Notes under the pieces: model-generated
Database searches by the model: none
What the model was told of the DNA's origin: nothing
The model's input: the letters and a program-made list of their open reading frames with translations, nothing else
In this document: positions 14,895 to 25,156 of the stretch, piece after piece
Layout of the letters: each line of letters starts with the position of its first letter
Numbering within the stretch: the first letter of the stretch is position 1
Position numbers and translations under genes: made by a program
Assembly: GCF_007859655.1 (NCBI RefSeq)
Contig: NZ_CP042304.1
Span: forward strand, 2,356,001-2,420,000
Length of the DNA: 64,000 nt
Direction: 5' to 3'
From: Devosia ginsengisoli
Lineage (GTDB): Bacteria; Pseudomonadota; Alphaproteobacteria; Rhizobiales; Devosiaceae

Positions 14895-16841
14895 CTACTC
14901 CGCCCAGGCGGTGAAAACTTTTTCGAACAGGGCCTGCGCATCCTCATCCTTTTCCAGGGTGATGATGGCGTTGCGACCCGTGCCATAGACCACGGCCAGG
15001 TCCATCCAGCGGCGGCTTTCCAGCAGGTTCGTATTGGTTTCGGCATCGGTCGGGGTGGCGCTGAGCGCGAAGAGGAACGAATTGCCCACAACGCGCGCCG
15101 AGGCCCCGACCAGGGCCGTGCCCGGCACCAGTTCCTGATCCTTGAGCAGCACGCCCGGCAGGGTGGAGATATTGCCGCCGATAAAGGTGTCGCTCACCTT
15201 GAAGTCGACCTCCATCAGGTGGCTGGCCGGCAGGCTGGGATCGGAATTCTTGCGGATGGTCAGGTCGACGCCCAGATTGCGCGCCGGAATGCTGGCCGTA
15301 CCGACAAGCGTCGGCAGGCCGAGTTCATCGACACCTTCGCTCCACGACACCGTGCCCGAGAAGGGTACGGCGCCGGTCGTGCCATCCTGGCTGGCTTCGA
15401 GCAGCAGCGACTGGCTACCGGCCAGCACGGCCGGATCGACCGAGGCGGCCGGATCGGTGGCTGCCAGCGCTTCTTCGCCAGGCAGGCGTTCCTCGCTCTT
15501 GACCTCGTCGGAATTCACCTCGGGCAGCACGGTTTCGTTGCCGGTCGGCTGCACCGGTTCCGGCGTCGGCTCGAGCCGGTCTTCGATCTGCAACCCGCTG
15601 AGTTCGGCATTGGGCTGGCCATTGCTGGCCGCCGGCGTGGTATTGCCCGGCCCTTCCGCTGTCCCCGGCAGGGGCACCGGATCGAGCGTCGGCGTGGTGG
15701 GCGAGGTCACTTCGGCCGTCGTGGTCACCGGCGCCGGGGTCTGGGCGAACAACTGGTCGAGATCGACATAGCCCTCGCGCCAGGCCCAGAAGCCCGCGCC
15801 GCCGACCCCGGCGAGCAGGATGGCAAAGACCACGAGGAAAATCGTCAGGCCCGCACCACCGCGCTGCGACTGATCGGCAAAGCCGGCATCGTCATTTTCT
15901 TCGCTGCCCTTGGCCGGCGGCGGCGCGACGGGATCGGGCAGAGCGGGCGTGGATTCGCCGCGCGCTTCGCGGTCCAGCACCTCGATGGCGCGCTCGATGA
16001 CGTCCTGCGCCTCGCTGGCATCGGGTTCGACATCGACTTCGCGTACGCTGGACAGGGCCGTCTCGACCGGCACGGGCGCTGCCACCGAAGCGGGCACCGT
16101 CACCTGCTGGCGGGCCACCGCGTGATGGCCCATGGACGGCTCGATCCGGCCGCTGACGCGCACCGGCTCGGTGGTCGAATTGGCCGCCAGCGGAATGGCG
16201 TCGCGCCGGGGCTCGAAACTGGGTCCCTTGAGCGGGGCATCCATCGGGCGGACATTGGACGCCGGAGGAATGGGCGAGGTCGGCCCGGCCTTGGGTGCAT
16301 GGACCCGGCCCACAATGGTGGGGACCGGCCGGGGTTCGGGTTCGGATTTGGCTTCCGGCTTGGGCTCCGGCGCCGCTTCGGGCGCGGCTTCAGCTTCATC
16401 GGCCGGCTTTACCGCCGCGCCTGACGTGGCCGAGGCCTCGCTGATAATGTCCTCGATGGACATCTTGCCGGTTTCGGCCGGCTTCGGCGCGGGTTCGGCA
16501 GGCTCGACAATGGCGGGAGCGGGTTTGGGTGCTTCGGCCACCGGCGCTGGCGCGGGTTCGACCGGCTTGGCCGGCTCGACGGGCGGACGGGGCGGCGTCA
16601 GGCTCTGCTCACGCCCCAGCGTGATGACGGCCTCGCTGGCTTCCTGCTCGACCTGGCGGATGCAATCTTCGAGCTGCAGGCGGTGCTGGGTGATGTCGCG
16701 CGCGGGCAATGGGGGCGTGATAGCGCGCAGCTGCCCGACCAGGGCCGAACGCGCCTTCTCGTAGACGGCCCGCCGGGCCGCCCCATTATTCTCCGGCAGC
16801 GCCGTGATGGCGCGGCGCAACAGCTCCTTGTAGTCCGCCAT
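14895..16841 (-). CDS. large Pro/Ala/Glu-rich single-pass membrane protein
   Basis: A 648-residue protein of unknown function. Residues 1-90 look folded and helical (MADYKELLRRAITALPENNGA, then LQLEDCIRQVEQEASEAVI). Residues 95-330 are low-complexity, rich in P, A, E and K (repeats of EPKPE type), probably a flexible cytoplasmic linker. One membrane helix is seen at about 331-353 (GLTIFLVVFAILLAGVGGAGFWAW). The last 180 residues form a second, apparently extracytoplasmic beta-rich domain (SWSEGVDELGLPTLVGTASI to the C-terminal EKVFTAWAE). The order is N-in, long linker, TM, periplasmic domain. It lies 48 bp downstream of purA. I do not recognise the C-terminal domain. Confidence 0.8.
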   Translation of the reverse strand: MADYKELLRRAITALPENNGAARRAVYEKARSALVGQLRAITPPLPARDITQHRLQLEDCIRQVEQEASEAVITLGREQSLTPPRPPVEPAKPVEPAPAPVAEAPKPAPAIVEPAEPAPKPAETGKMSIEDIISEASATSGAAVKPADEAEAAPEAAPEPKPEAKSEPEPRPVPTIVGRVHAPKAGPTSPIPPASNVRPMDAPLKGPSFEPRRDAIPLAANSTTEPVRVSGRIEPSMGHHAVARQQVTVPASVAAPVPVETALSSVREVDVEPDASEAQDVIERAIEVLDREARGESTPALPDPVAPPPAKGSEENDDAGFADQSQRGGAGLTIFLVVFAILLAGVGGAGFWAWREGYVDLDQLFAQTPAPVTTTAEVTSPTTPTLDPVPLPGTAEGPGNTTPAASNGQPNAELSGLQIEDRLEPTPEPVQPTGNETVLPEVNSDEVKSEERLPGEEALAATDPAASVDPAVLAGSQSLLLEASQDGTTGAVPFSGTVSWSEGVDELGLPTLVGTASIPARNLGVDLTIRKNSDPSLPASHLMEVDFKVSDTFIGGNISTLPGVLLKDQELVPGTALVGASARVVGNSFLFALSATPTDAETNTNLLESRRWMDLAVVYGTGRNAIITLEKDEDAQALFEKVFTAWAE

Positions 16842-16889
16842 TGGCTAGTTGGTACTCACAATTGCAGCGACACGTTGTAACAAAAAATC

Positions 16890-18179
<1,290 letters not shown>

Positions 18180-18339
18180 TAGATTACCTTCTCCAGGATA
18201 GGCGCAACACCGGGGCTCCGGCCGCCACGGCCGCACCCCATCTTCCCTTGGACGACTGTCCCTCCGGCCACCTTGGGTAAATTTTGATCGCGGCCGAATA
18301 ACTGCTAAGTCCTGATGTCCTTACATCACCCTGAAGACG

Positions 18340-19296
18340 ATGACAAAGCCGCTAGAGAACCAAAATCGCGGCATATTTGCCCGACTGCTCGATCGGCCTT
18401 ATCTCCTGTTGATTCTGGCGCCCCTGTTCTGGGGTGGCAATGTGGTGGCGGCCAAGCTGGTGGTCGGCGAAATCGACCCCGTGCTGCTGCTGGCCAGCCG
18501 CTGCGTGCTGGCGACGGCGGTCATCCTGCCCTTTGCCTGGCGCTACCTGCTGGCCGACTGGGCCGTGGTGCGCCGCCACTGGCTGGTGCTGATGGCGTTT
18601 GGCGCCGTGGGCTATGCCTTGTTCAACGTGTTTCTCTATATCGGCCTCACCAGCACGACGGCGGTCAATTCGGCCATCGAACAGGCCTCGCTGCCCATGC
18701 TGATTCTGGGCGCCAATTTCATCGTGTTTCGGGTGCGGGCCAGGCTAATCCAGATCGTGGGCGTGCTGCTGGCCATATCGGGCGTCATCCTCACCGCCAC
18801 CCATGGCGATCCGGCGCGGCTGCTGACGCTCGACATCAATGTCGGCGACGGCTTCGTCATTCTCGCCTGCCTGGCCTATACCACCTATACGCTGGGCCTG
18901 CGCTTCCGGCCCAAAATGCATATCATGAGCTTCATGGCCGTATCCTTCTTCGGCGCGGCGGTGACCGGGGTCATCATGCTGGCCTTTTCCGGTGGCGGAC
19001 TGGGCCAGGTGACAACGCTCGCCCATGCCTCGCCCACGGTCTGGGCCGTCATCGCCTATGTGGCGATCTTCCCCTCCATGTTCAGCCAGGTTTCCTATGC
19101 GCGCGGCGTCGAATTGCTGGGCGCCAACCGCGCCGCGCCGAGCCACAATCTCATCCCGGTCTTCGGCACGCTGGGCTCGGTGATCATTCTGGGCGAGCGG
19201 CCGGAAGCCTATCATTACCTGGCCGCGGTGATCATCATCAGCGGCATCGTGCTGGCCGAATGGGCGGCTCGCCGAAAAATATCCGCCGAGGCCTAG
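18340..19296 (+). CDS. EamA/DMT-family transporter
   Basis: A 318-residue integral membrane protein with ten hydrophobic segments and two EamA repeats, the first starting LLLILAPLFWGGNVVAAKL and the second after GDGFVILACLAYTTYTLGL. Conserved DMT features include SRCVLATAV near 45 and GVELLGANRAAPSHNLIPVFG near 255-275. Family members export amino acids, nucleobases or other metabolites; the substrate cannot be read from sequence. It diverges from purA, with about 160 bp between in which I see no strong element. Confidence 0.9.
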   Translation: MTKPLENQNRGIFARLLDRPYLLLILAPLFWGGNVVAAKLVVGEIDPVLLLASRCVLATAVILPFAWRYLLADWAVVRRHWLVLMAFGAVGYALFNVFLYIGLTSTTAVNSAIEQASLPMLILGANFIVFRVRARLIQIVGVLLAISGVILTATHGDPARLLTLDINVGDGFVILACLAYTTYTLGLRFRPKMHIMSFMAVSFFGAAVTGVIMLAFSGGGLGQVTTLAHASPTVWAVIAYVAIFPSMFSQVSYARGVELLGANRAAPSHNLIPVFGTLGSVIILGERPEAYHYLAAVIIISGIVLAEWAARRKISAEA

Positions 19297-19332
19297 GCAG
19301 GGCACATCCATGTAACCATGTAGCACTCTCCC

Positions 19333-19350
19333 GGTCACGGAACCGTGACC
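19333..19350. promoter_or_regulatory. perfect 8-bp inverted repeat, possible operator
   Basis: GGTCACGG-AA-CCGTGACC lies 20 bp before the ATG of the FAD oxidoreductase gene and 36 bp after the DMT transporter stop. The 18-bp two-fold symmetric site is of the size bound by TetR or MarR dimers and sits where it would block a promoter. There is no T-run, so a terminator is unlikely. Operator function is inference. Confidence 0.4.
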
Positions 19351-19370
19351 AAACACGGAGAGAGGACTCC

Positions 19371-20747
19371 ATGAATACCCATCTTTCCCCCCGCCCGGAC
19401 ATTGCCAGCCTTGCCCGGACCCTGGCGGGCCGCGTCACGCTGCCGGGCAACCCAGAATATGACGAGAGCCGCGCCGTGCTCTTCGACCCCGCCGGTTGCC
19501 GCCCTGCCGCCGTCGCTCGCGTCGCCCATGCGGATGACGTTTCCCAGGTCATCGGCTTTGCCCGCGAGCATGGCTTCGATATCGCCGTGCGCGGCGGTGG
19601 GCACAGTTCATCGGGGCATGGCACGGTGGATGGCGGCATCGTCATCGACCTGCGCGACCTCAATGATGTCTCGGTTGACGAGGCCAGCAAAACCGTATGG
19701 GTCGGTGGCGGCGCAACGGTCGGCGCTACGCTCAAGGCGCTGGAACCGCATGGCCTGGTGGTCGGCTTCGGGGATTCGGGCGATGTGGGCGTCGGCGGCA
19801 TCGTCACCGGTGGCGGCGTCGGCTACCTGTCGCGCCTGCATGGCGTGACGGTCGACTCGGTGCTATCTGCCGAAGTGGTGCTGGCCGATGGTCGCGTCGT
19901 CATGGCCAGCGCGCAGAACGAACCGGACCTGTTCTGGGCGATCCGGGGCGGCGGCGGCAATTTCGGCGTGTTGACGCGCATCCAGTTCCAGGCGCAGGAA
20001 TTGCCGGCGTTCAGCGGCGGGATGTTGGTACTGCCCGGCACCGCCGAGGCGATCGCGGCTTTCACCGCGGCGGCCCAGACGGCGCCCGACGCGCTATCGG
20101 CCATCGCCATGGTCATGCCGGCGCCACCGGCACCCTTCATCCCGGAAGCGATGCGCGACCAGTTGATCATCTTCGCGCTCATGGCCTATGCCGGGCCGGA
20201 CGACATGGCCGGTGCGGCGCTGGCGCCCTTCCGCGCGCTCGGCCCGATCCTCGATACGGTCAAGCCGGGGCCTTTCCTCGACCTCTATGAGGGGCCAGGC
20301 GGCGAGCCACCCGGCCTGCCCGAAACACGGACGCTGTTTGTCGATCGCATCAGCAAGGACAATGCCCGCACCATTGCCGGCTTCCTGACCGAATCGGACT
20401 CGGCCATGCGCATGGTGCAGATCCGCGTGCTGGGCGGCGCGGTGAACCGGGTTCCGGCCGAGGACACGGCCTATGGCCATCGCGATGCTCAGGTCATGCT
20501 GTTTCTCGCCAATTTCTACAGCGACCAGGCCGACCGGCCGCAGCGCGTGGAATGGGTGGAGGACCTGATGTCGGCCCTGCGCCAGGACAATGAGGGCGTT
20601 TACGTGAACTTTCTCGGCGACGAGGGCGCGGCCCGCACCCGCAACGCCTATCCCGGCAAAAGCTGGGACCGGCTCCGCCGCATCAAGCGGCAATATGACC
20701 CGGACAATGTGTTCCGGCGCAACCAGAACATTCCACCAGCGGAATGA
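19371..20747 (+). CDS. FAD-binding oxidoreductase, berberine-bridge-enzyme type
   Basis: A 458-residue flavoprotein of the VAO/BBE family. The PCMH FAD domain covers about 40-210, with VRGGGHSSSGHG near 75-86; the His there is the usual covalent FAD attachment site. GDSGDVGVGGIVTGGGVGYLSRLHG follows near 130-155. The second, cysteinyl attachment seen in bicovalent members appears absent (Ser/Asp in that loop). The C-terminal BBE segment is seen at 420-450 (YPGKSWDRLRRIKRQYDPDNVFRRNQNI). Such enzymes oxidise sugars, aromatics or alkaloid-like compounds with oxygen; the substrate is unknown. No signal peptide. A possible operator lies just upstream and a strong terminator just downstream. Confidence 0.9.
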   Translation: MNTHLSPRPDIASLARTLAGRVTLPGNPEYDESRAVLFDPAGCRPAAVARVAHADDVSQVIGFAREHGFDIAVRGGGHSSSGHGTVDGGIVIDLRDLNDVSVDEASKTVWVGGGATVGATLKALEPHGLVVGFGDSGDVGVGGIVTGGGVGYLSRLHGVTVDSVLSAEVVLADGRVVMASAQNEPDLFWAIRGGGGNFGVLTRIQFQAQELPAFSGGMLVLPGTAEAIAAFTAAAQTAPDALSAIAMVMPAPPAPFIPEAMRDQLIIFALMAYAGPDDMAGAALAPFRALGPILDTVKPGPFLDLYEGPGGEPPGLPETRTLFVDRISKDNARTIAGFLTESDSAMRMVQIRVLGGAVNRVPAEDTAYGHRDAQVMLFLANFYSDQADRPQRVEWVEDLMSALRQDNEGVYVNFLGDEGAARTRNAYPGKSWDRLRRIKRQYDPDNVFRRNQNIPPAE

Positions 20748-20748
20748 C

Positions 20749-20782
20749 AAAGGCCGGCCCGACGGGCCGGCCTTTGTGTTTT
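20749..20782 (+). terminator. Rho-independent terminator after the FAD oxidoreductase
   Basis: AAAGGCCGGCCC (20749-20760), loop GAC, GGGCCGGCCTTT (20764-20775), then TGTGTTTT. A 12-bp stem directly after the stop codon. Confidence 0.88.
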
Positions 20783-20800
20783 CGGGTATTCATCGAGCCC

Positions 20801-20950
20801 CCTTCTCCCCTTGAGGGAGAAGGTGCCCGAAGGGCGGATGAGGGGTCCTGCGTTATCCATCTGCATCGAAGCATGGGAGAACGCAGAACCCCTCACCCGG
20901 TTCTTCCGCTGAACGCGGAAGAACCACCCTCTCCCTCAAGGGGAGAGGGA
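20801..20950. repeat. palindromic intergenic element, family A copy 2
   Basis: About 150 bp with the same terminal inverted repeats and the same order of parts as the copy at 4750-4891. The right-hand hairpin here is GGTTCTTCCGC-TGAA-CGCGGAAGAACC: its stem differs from the other copy on both sides, yet pairing is kept. This compensatory change argues that the hairpin matters. It lies between a terminator and the 3' end of serA. Confidence 0.78.
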
Positions 20951-20960
20951 AGATCGGTGC

Positions 20961-22544
20961 CTAAAACCGCAGCGCTTTCGCCTGCTTGACGCCTTCCAGT
21001 GCGGCGATTTCGGCCAGTTGGGGTTCGGTCAGCGTGCCGTCAATGGAGACGAGCGCGATGGCGTCCGAACCGACATCGACGCGGCCGAGGTTGAAGTTGG
21101 CGATATTGATGCCGAGCGTGCCCAGCAGCGTGCCGAGGCGCCCGATATGGCCCGGCTTGTCCTCATTGGTCACATAGAGCATGGACGGCGTCAGTTCGGC
21201 TTCCATGTTGATGTTCTTGACCTGGATGATGCGCGACTTGCCGTTGGCAAACAACGTGCCGGCCACGCCGCGCTCCTGCCGCTCGGTGGTGACGGTGAGG
21301 CGGATATAGCCCTCATAGGCGCCCTGCTGATCGCGGGTGGTGGTTTCCACCGTGATGCCGCGATCCTTGGCGACCTGGGGGGCCGAGACCATGTTGACGT
21401 CGCCCAGCGAGGGCTTCAGCACGCCATTGACGGCCGCCGCGATCATCGGCTTGACGTTGAGATTGGCGACATTGCCCTCGAACTCGAGCTTGATGCCCTT
21501 GATCGCCGTCTCGGTGAGCTGGCCAGCGAACAGGCCGAGATTTTCGGCCAGTTTCACCCAAGGGGTCAGGATCGGCGCTTCCTCGGCCGAGATGGACGGG
21601 AAATTAAGCGCATTGGTGATTTCCCCGCTCATCAGATAGGCCGAGATCTGCTCAGCCACCTGCAGGGCGACATTCTCCTGCGCTTCGGTGGTCGCCGCGC
21701 CCAGATGGGGCGTGCAAATGACATTGGGCAGCTCGAACAGCGGATTGTTCTCGGCCGGCTCCTGCAGGAACACGTCGAGCGCCGCCCCGGCGACATGGCC
21801 GGACTTGAGGGCCTCGTAGAGCGCCGTCTCGTCGATCAGCCCGCCACGGGCGCAGTTGATGATGCGCACGCCCTTCCTGGTCTTGGCGAGATTGTCGGCA
21901 TTGAGAATGTTGCGGGTGGCGTCGATCAGCGGCGTATGCAGCGTGATGAAATCGGCGCGGGCCAGCAGGTCTTCGAGCGCCACCTTTTCGATCCCCAGTG
22001 CCTGGGCACGTTCGGGCGTCAGGAAGGGGTCATAGGCGATGACCTTCATCTTGAGGCCGATGGCGCGGTCGGCCACGATGGAGCCAATATTGCCGGCGCC
22101 GATCAGGCCGAGGGTCTTGTTGGTGACTTCGACGCCCATGAAGCGGTTCTTTTCCCATTTGCTGGCGCGGGTCGATGCATCGGCTTCGGGCAACTGGCGG
22201 GCCAGAGCCATCATCATGGCAATGGCATGTTCTGCGGTCGTGATGGAGTTTCCGAAGGGCGTGTTCATCACGATGATGCCCTTCTTGGTCGCGGCGGGGA
22301 TGTCGACATTGTCGACACCGATGCCGGCGCGGCCGATGACCTTGAGATTGGTGGCGGCAGCGATGATCTTTTCGGTCACCTTGGTGGCCGAGCGGATCGC
22401 CAGGCCATCATACTGGCCGATGACTTCGAGCAGCTTTTCCTTGTCCTTGCCCAGATCGGGCAGGTAGTCCACCTCCACGCCATTATCCTTGAAGATCTGG
22501 ACGGCGGTGGGGCTGAGCTTGTCGGAAACGAGAACCTTGGGCAT
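20961..22544 (-). CDS. serA: D-3-phosphoglycerate dehydrogenase
   Basis: A 527-residue long-form SerA, the first step of serine synthesis (3-phosphoglycerate to 3-phosphohydroxypyruvate). The catalytic domain has RAGIGVDNVD (about 72-81), the NAD-binding motif GLIGAGNIGSIVADRA (about 146-161), catalytic Arg in NCARGGLIDE (about 230-239) and His in CTPHLGAATTEAQ (about 279-291). An intervening ASB domain precedes a C-terminal ACT domain from about 455 (NEDKPGHIGRLGTLLG). The ACT domain usually gives serine feedback control. It lies downstream of serC on the same strand, with a repeat and a tRNA fragment between them. Confidence 0.97.
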   Translation of the reverse strand: MPKVLVSDKLSPTAVQIFKDNGVEVDYLPDLGKDKEKLLEVIGQYDGLAIRSATKVTEKIIAAATNLKVIGRAGIGVDNVDIPAATKKGIIVMNTPFGNSITTAEHAIAMMMALARQLPEADASTRASKWEKNRFMGVEVTNKTLGLIGAGNIGSIVADRAIGLKMKVIAYDPFLTPERAQALGIEKVALEDLLARADFITLHTPLIDATRNILNADNLAKTRKGVRIINCARGGLIDETALYEALKSGHVAGAALDVFLQEPAENNPLFELPNVICTPHLGAATTEAQENVALQVAEQISAYLMSGEITNALNFPSISAEEAPILTPWVKLAENLGLFAGQLTETAIKGIKLEFEGNVANLNVKPMIAAAVNGVLKPSLGDVNMVSAPQVAKDRGITVETTTRDQQGAYEGYIRLTVTTERQERGVAGTLFANGKSRIIQVKNINMEAELTPSMLYVTNEDKPGHIGRLGTLLGTLGINIANFNLGRVDVGSDAIALVSIDGTLTEPQLAEIAALEGVKQAKALRF

Positions 22545-22560
22545 TGCGCCCTCCTGGTTT

Positions 22561-22593
22561 TGGTTGCGGGAGCAGGATTTGAACCTGCGACCT
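22561..22593 (-). pseudogene. 3' fragment of an initiator tRNA (tRNA-fMet)
   Basis: The minus strand reads, from 22593 to 22561: AGGTCGCAGG, TTCAAATCC, TGCTCCCGCAACCA. That is the 3' end of the anticodon stem/variable loop, the T-arm (GCAGG-TTCAAAT-CCTGC), the acceptor 3' strand and an encoded CCA. From memory it matches alphaproteobacterial tRNA-fMet at all or all but one base. The D-arm, anticodon and 5' acceptor strand are absent: the next bases do not continue as a tRNA. It may be an attachment-site scar or a tRNA-derived repeat. It sits in the serC-serA interval, 17 bp before the serA ATG, so it is transcribed with serA. Confidence 0.7.
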
Positions 22594-22611
22594 GCATGAA
22601 ACTGGGTGAGG

Positions 22612-22689
22612 CCTCATCCTGAGCTTGTCGAAGGACGAGGCCGGGTTCGGTGCAGGTCACCCTCGTCCTTCGACAGGCTCAGGATGAGG
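22612..22689. repeat. 28-bp inverted repeat, CTTGTCGAA family
   Basis: Arms 22612-22639 and 22662-22689 pair with one mismatch. They share the core GAGCTTGTCGAA with 6111-6197. It lies between serC and serA, next to the tRNA fragment. As RNA it forms a strong hairpin within what should be a serC-serA transcript. Confidence 0.82.
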
Positions 22690-22709
22690 GTGACTGCGAG
22701 ATCGCGTGA

Positions 22710-23894
22710 TCAGGCGGCGGCAGCCGTAAGAGCCTTGAGCTCTTCGGCGAAGGCATAGTCCAGCCACGGCGTCAGCGCCGCGAGGTCGGAGGCTTCCACG
22801 GTGGAACCGGCCCAGATGCGCAGGCCCGAAGGGGCGTCCTTGTAGGCGCCGATGTCATAGGCGACGCCTGATTTGTCGAGGCGCGAGACGATGGCCTTGG
22901 CAAAGGCCGCCTGCTGGTCGGCCGCGAGCGCCGTTACAGCAGGATCGACGATGGACAGGCACACCGAGGTGTTGGAGCGATTGGCCGGATTTTTCGCCAG
23001 GAAATCGACCCAGTCGGTCTTGGCGACCCAGTCGGCCAGCACCTTGAAATTGGCGTCGGCGCGGGCCTGCATGCCCTTGAGACCGCCAACCGTCTTGCCC
23101 CATTCCATCGCGTCGATGGCATCTTCGATGCAGATCATCGACGGGGTGTTGATGGTCGCCGCCTGGAACACTTCCTCGAGCAGCTTGCCGCCCTTGGTGA
23201 GGCGGAAAATCTTGGGCAGCGGGCGGTCTGGCTTGAAGCTCTCGAGCCGTTCGACGGCGCGGGGGCTGAGGATCAGCACGCCATGGGCGGCTTCACCGCC
23301 CAAAGCCTTCTGCCAGGAGAAGGTGACGACATCGAGCTTGGCGAAATCGAGATTCTGCGCGAAGGCGGCCGAGGTCGCGTCGCAGATGGTCAGGCCCTTG
23401 CGGTCGGCGGCAATCCAGTCGCCATTAGCGACGCGAACGCCCGACGTCGTACCGTTCCAGGTGAAGACCACGTCGCGGTCGAAATCGACCTGGGCGAGGT
23501 CGGGCAATTCGCCATAGGGAGCGTCGATCACGCGCACATCATCGAGCTTGAGCTGCTTGCTCACATCGGTGACCCAGCCGGCGCCGAACGACTCCCAGGC
23601 CAGCATGTCGACGCCGCGGGCGCCCAAAGCGCTCCACAGGAACATCTCCACCGCACCGGTATCGGAAGCGGGGACGATGCCGATGCGGTAGTCGGCGGGA
23701 ACGTCGAGCAATTCGCGCGTCAGGTCGATGGCGCGCTGGATGCGGGCCTTGCCCGGCTTGGAACGGTGCGACCGACCGACCAGCGCATTGGCCAGCGCTT
23801 CAACCGTCCAGCCAGGACGCTTGGCACAGGGGCCCGACGAAAAATTGGGGTTAGCCGGTTTGACCGCCGGTGCGGTTTGGGGCGTATCAGCCAT
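22710..23894 (-). CDS. serC: phosphoserine aminotransferase
   Basis: A 394-residue PLP enzyme for the second step of serine synthesis, and also the matching vitamin B6 step in some species. It starts with the SerC signature [14 protein letters not shown] (about 15-28), with [11 protein letters not shown] near 42. The PLP lysine is in [15 protein letters not shown] near 195-209. It is the longer alphaproteobacterial type rather than the enterobacterial one (about 360 residues). A candidate structured leader precedes it. Confidence 0.96.
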   Translation of the reverse strand: MADTPQTAPAVKPANPNFSSGPCAKRPGWTVEALANALVGRSHRSKPGKARIQRAIDLTRELLDVPADYRIGIVPASDTGAVEMFLWSALGARGVDMLAWESFGAGWVTDVSKQLKLDDVRVIDAPYGELPDLAQVDFDRDVVFTWNGTTSGVRVANGDWIAADRKGLTICDATSAAFAQNLDFAKLDVVTFSWQKALGGEAAHGVLILSPRAVERLESFKPDRPLPKIFRLTKGGKLLEEVFQAATINTPSMICIEDAIDAMEWGKTVGGLKGMQARADANFKVLADWVAKTDWVDFLAKNPANRSNTSVCLSIVDPAVTALAADQQAAFAKAIVSRLDKSGVAYDIGAYKDAPSGLRIWAGSTVEASDLAALTPWLDYAFAEELKALTAAAA

Positions 23895-23945
23895 ATCAAG
23901 CGGCCCTCCCAGGCCTATGCGCCTCTCGTTAGGGAGAGGTGTCCT
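23895..23945 (-). ncRNA. candidate serC leader RNA (two hairpins)
   Basis: In the 50 nt before the serC ATG the minus strand can form CCTCTC-CCTAAC-GAGAGG (23939 to 23922) and then GGCC-TGGGAG-GGCC (23915 to 23902), close to the start codon. A conserved serC leader motif is described upstream of serC-serA in alphaproteobacteria (Rfam serC family, as I recall). I recognise the position and the two small hairpins, not a full consensus match. Confidence 0.4.
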
Positions 23946-24083
23946 GAGGCGGGAGATACGCCCAACGGGCCTTGGCCGTCAATGAGTCTTTTGCAGGTGC
24001 CTGCTTGGGCATTGTCGCGGCTTGCAATCGGCGCAGCTGCTGGTGCAGGCTTTCGGCCAGACGGTTCGCGGTGAACCGGCCAC

Positions 24084-25037
24084 ATGAGGTATATAGGCGT
24101 GGCTAGGAAGCTGGATGCCAGTCTCGCATCTGATCTGTGGTTCTTCCGGGTGGCCGCCGAACAGCGGTCGATGAAGCAGGCGGCCAGCGAACTGGCGCTC
24201 ACCCAGAGCGCCGTGACGCAGCGCATCCATCGCCTTGAAGAGCGGCTGGCGATCAGGCTCTTCAACAGGACTAACAAGGGCATCCACCTCACCGAGGCCG
24301 GCGCGATGCTCTATGCCGACCTCAGCAAGGGCTTTGACCTCATCGCCACTGCGCTGACCAATGCCAGCAATGTTGCGGCCTATGGCCGGGTGACGGTGAA
24401 TTGCGTTCCATCCCTGGCGTTGGAATGGCTGGCGCCCCGCTTGTCCGACTTTACCGAGGCCAACCCCAATATCACCGTCACCTTGCTGGCGGACATGACC
24501 ATGCTCGACACGACGCAGATGAGCATGGGCGGCATCGACGTGGCCATCCGCTATTCTCCGACGCCACCGTCAAGAGTCCAGGTGATCGCCGAGTTTCAGG
24601 AATGGCTCTATCCCGTGGCAACGCGCGACTATATCGAGCGCTACCAGGCCAATCCCGAGGAACGGATCACCCTGATCCACGATGCCGATCCCTGGACCGA
24701 CACGCCCTCCAAGGTCGCCGAATGGATCATGTGGATCGAGGCCAATGGCCGGCCCTGGGGACGGCGCACGCGGAACACGTATTTCAACATGGCCTACCTG
24801 GCCTATCAGGCGGCATCGGGTGGCAATGGACTGGCCATGGGGCGCCATTTGCTGGTGAATGCTTATATCCGCAATGGCCGCATGATCGCCCTGCCCGGCC
24901 ATGAACCCATGCCCGGCCCGCGCTATTTCGTTTTGAAGCGCCCCGCGGAAAACCGCGATGATATCGACATTTTTGTTGCGTGGCTGATCGAGCAGATGCA
25001 GGGCGTGGCCCCGCCGGACAAACCGTCTGTCTATTAG
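24084..25037 (+). CDS. LysR-family transcriptional regulator (GcvA-like)
   Basis: A 317-residue regulator. The winged helix-turn-helix occupies about 17-75 (FFRVAAEQRSMKQAASELALTQSAVTQRIHRLEERLAIRLFNR). The effector-binding domain follows from about 95 (GRVTVNCVPSLALEWLAPRL). The helix-turn-helix and the ending of the effector domain are of the GcvA subgroup. It reads in the same direction as the MocDEF-like operon that starts 119 bp downstream and is the obvious candidate for its control, perhaps sensing the operon's substrate. Confidence 0.92.
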   Translation: MRYIGVARKLDASLASDLWFFRVAAEQRSMKQAASELALTQSAVTQRIHRLEERLAIRLFNRTNKGIHLTEAGAMLYADLSKGFDLIATALTNASNVAAYGRVTVNCVPSLALEWLAPRLSDFTEANPNITVTLLADMTMLDTTQMSMGGIDVAIRYSPTPPSRVQVIAEFQEWLYPVATRDYIERYQANPEERITLIHDADPWTDTPSKVAEWIMWIEANGRPWGRRTRNTYFNMAYLAYQAASGGNGLAMGRHLLVNAYIRNGRMIALPGHEPMPGPRYFVLKRPAENRDDIDIFVAWLIEQMQGVAPPDKPSVY

Positions 25038-25156
25038 CTCAACTAATAGCAAAGCTAGGAGATGTAATTCGTTTCGCCCCGGAGCCGCGGGCTATGCTGC
25101 GCCCCAATGCGATGGCTGCTGACGCGGCCTGCCTGCTGCAGATTGGGAGCGAGACG

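Noticed and set aside
18315..19370. In-frame N-terminal extension of the FAD oxidoreductase over the DMT transporter gene
   Set aside because: The extension overlaps a well-supported transporter in another frame and is compositionally biased; ATG 19371 with its upstream purine-rich stretch gives a normal BBE-type N-terminus.
22561..22593. Complete tRNA gene
   Set aside because: Only the T-arm and acceptor 3' strand are present; the sequence beyond does not form an anticodon arm, D-arm or 5' acceptor strand.
21018..22622. Open frame of more than 500 codons on the plus strand across serA
   Set aside because: Antisense to serA; its end reads through the tRNA fragment, giving a GAGFEPAT-like peptide, a known artefact of tRNA T-arms.
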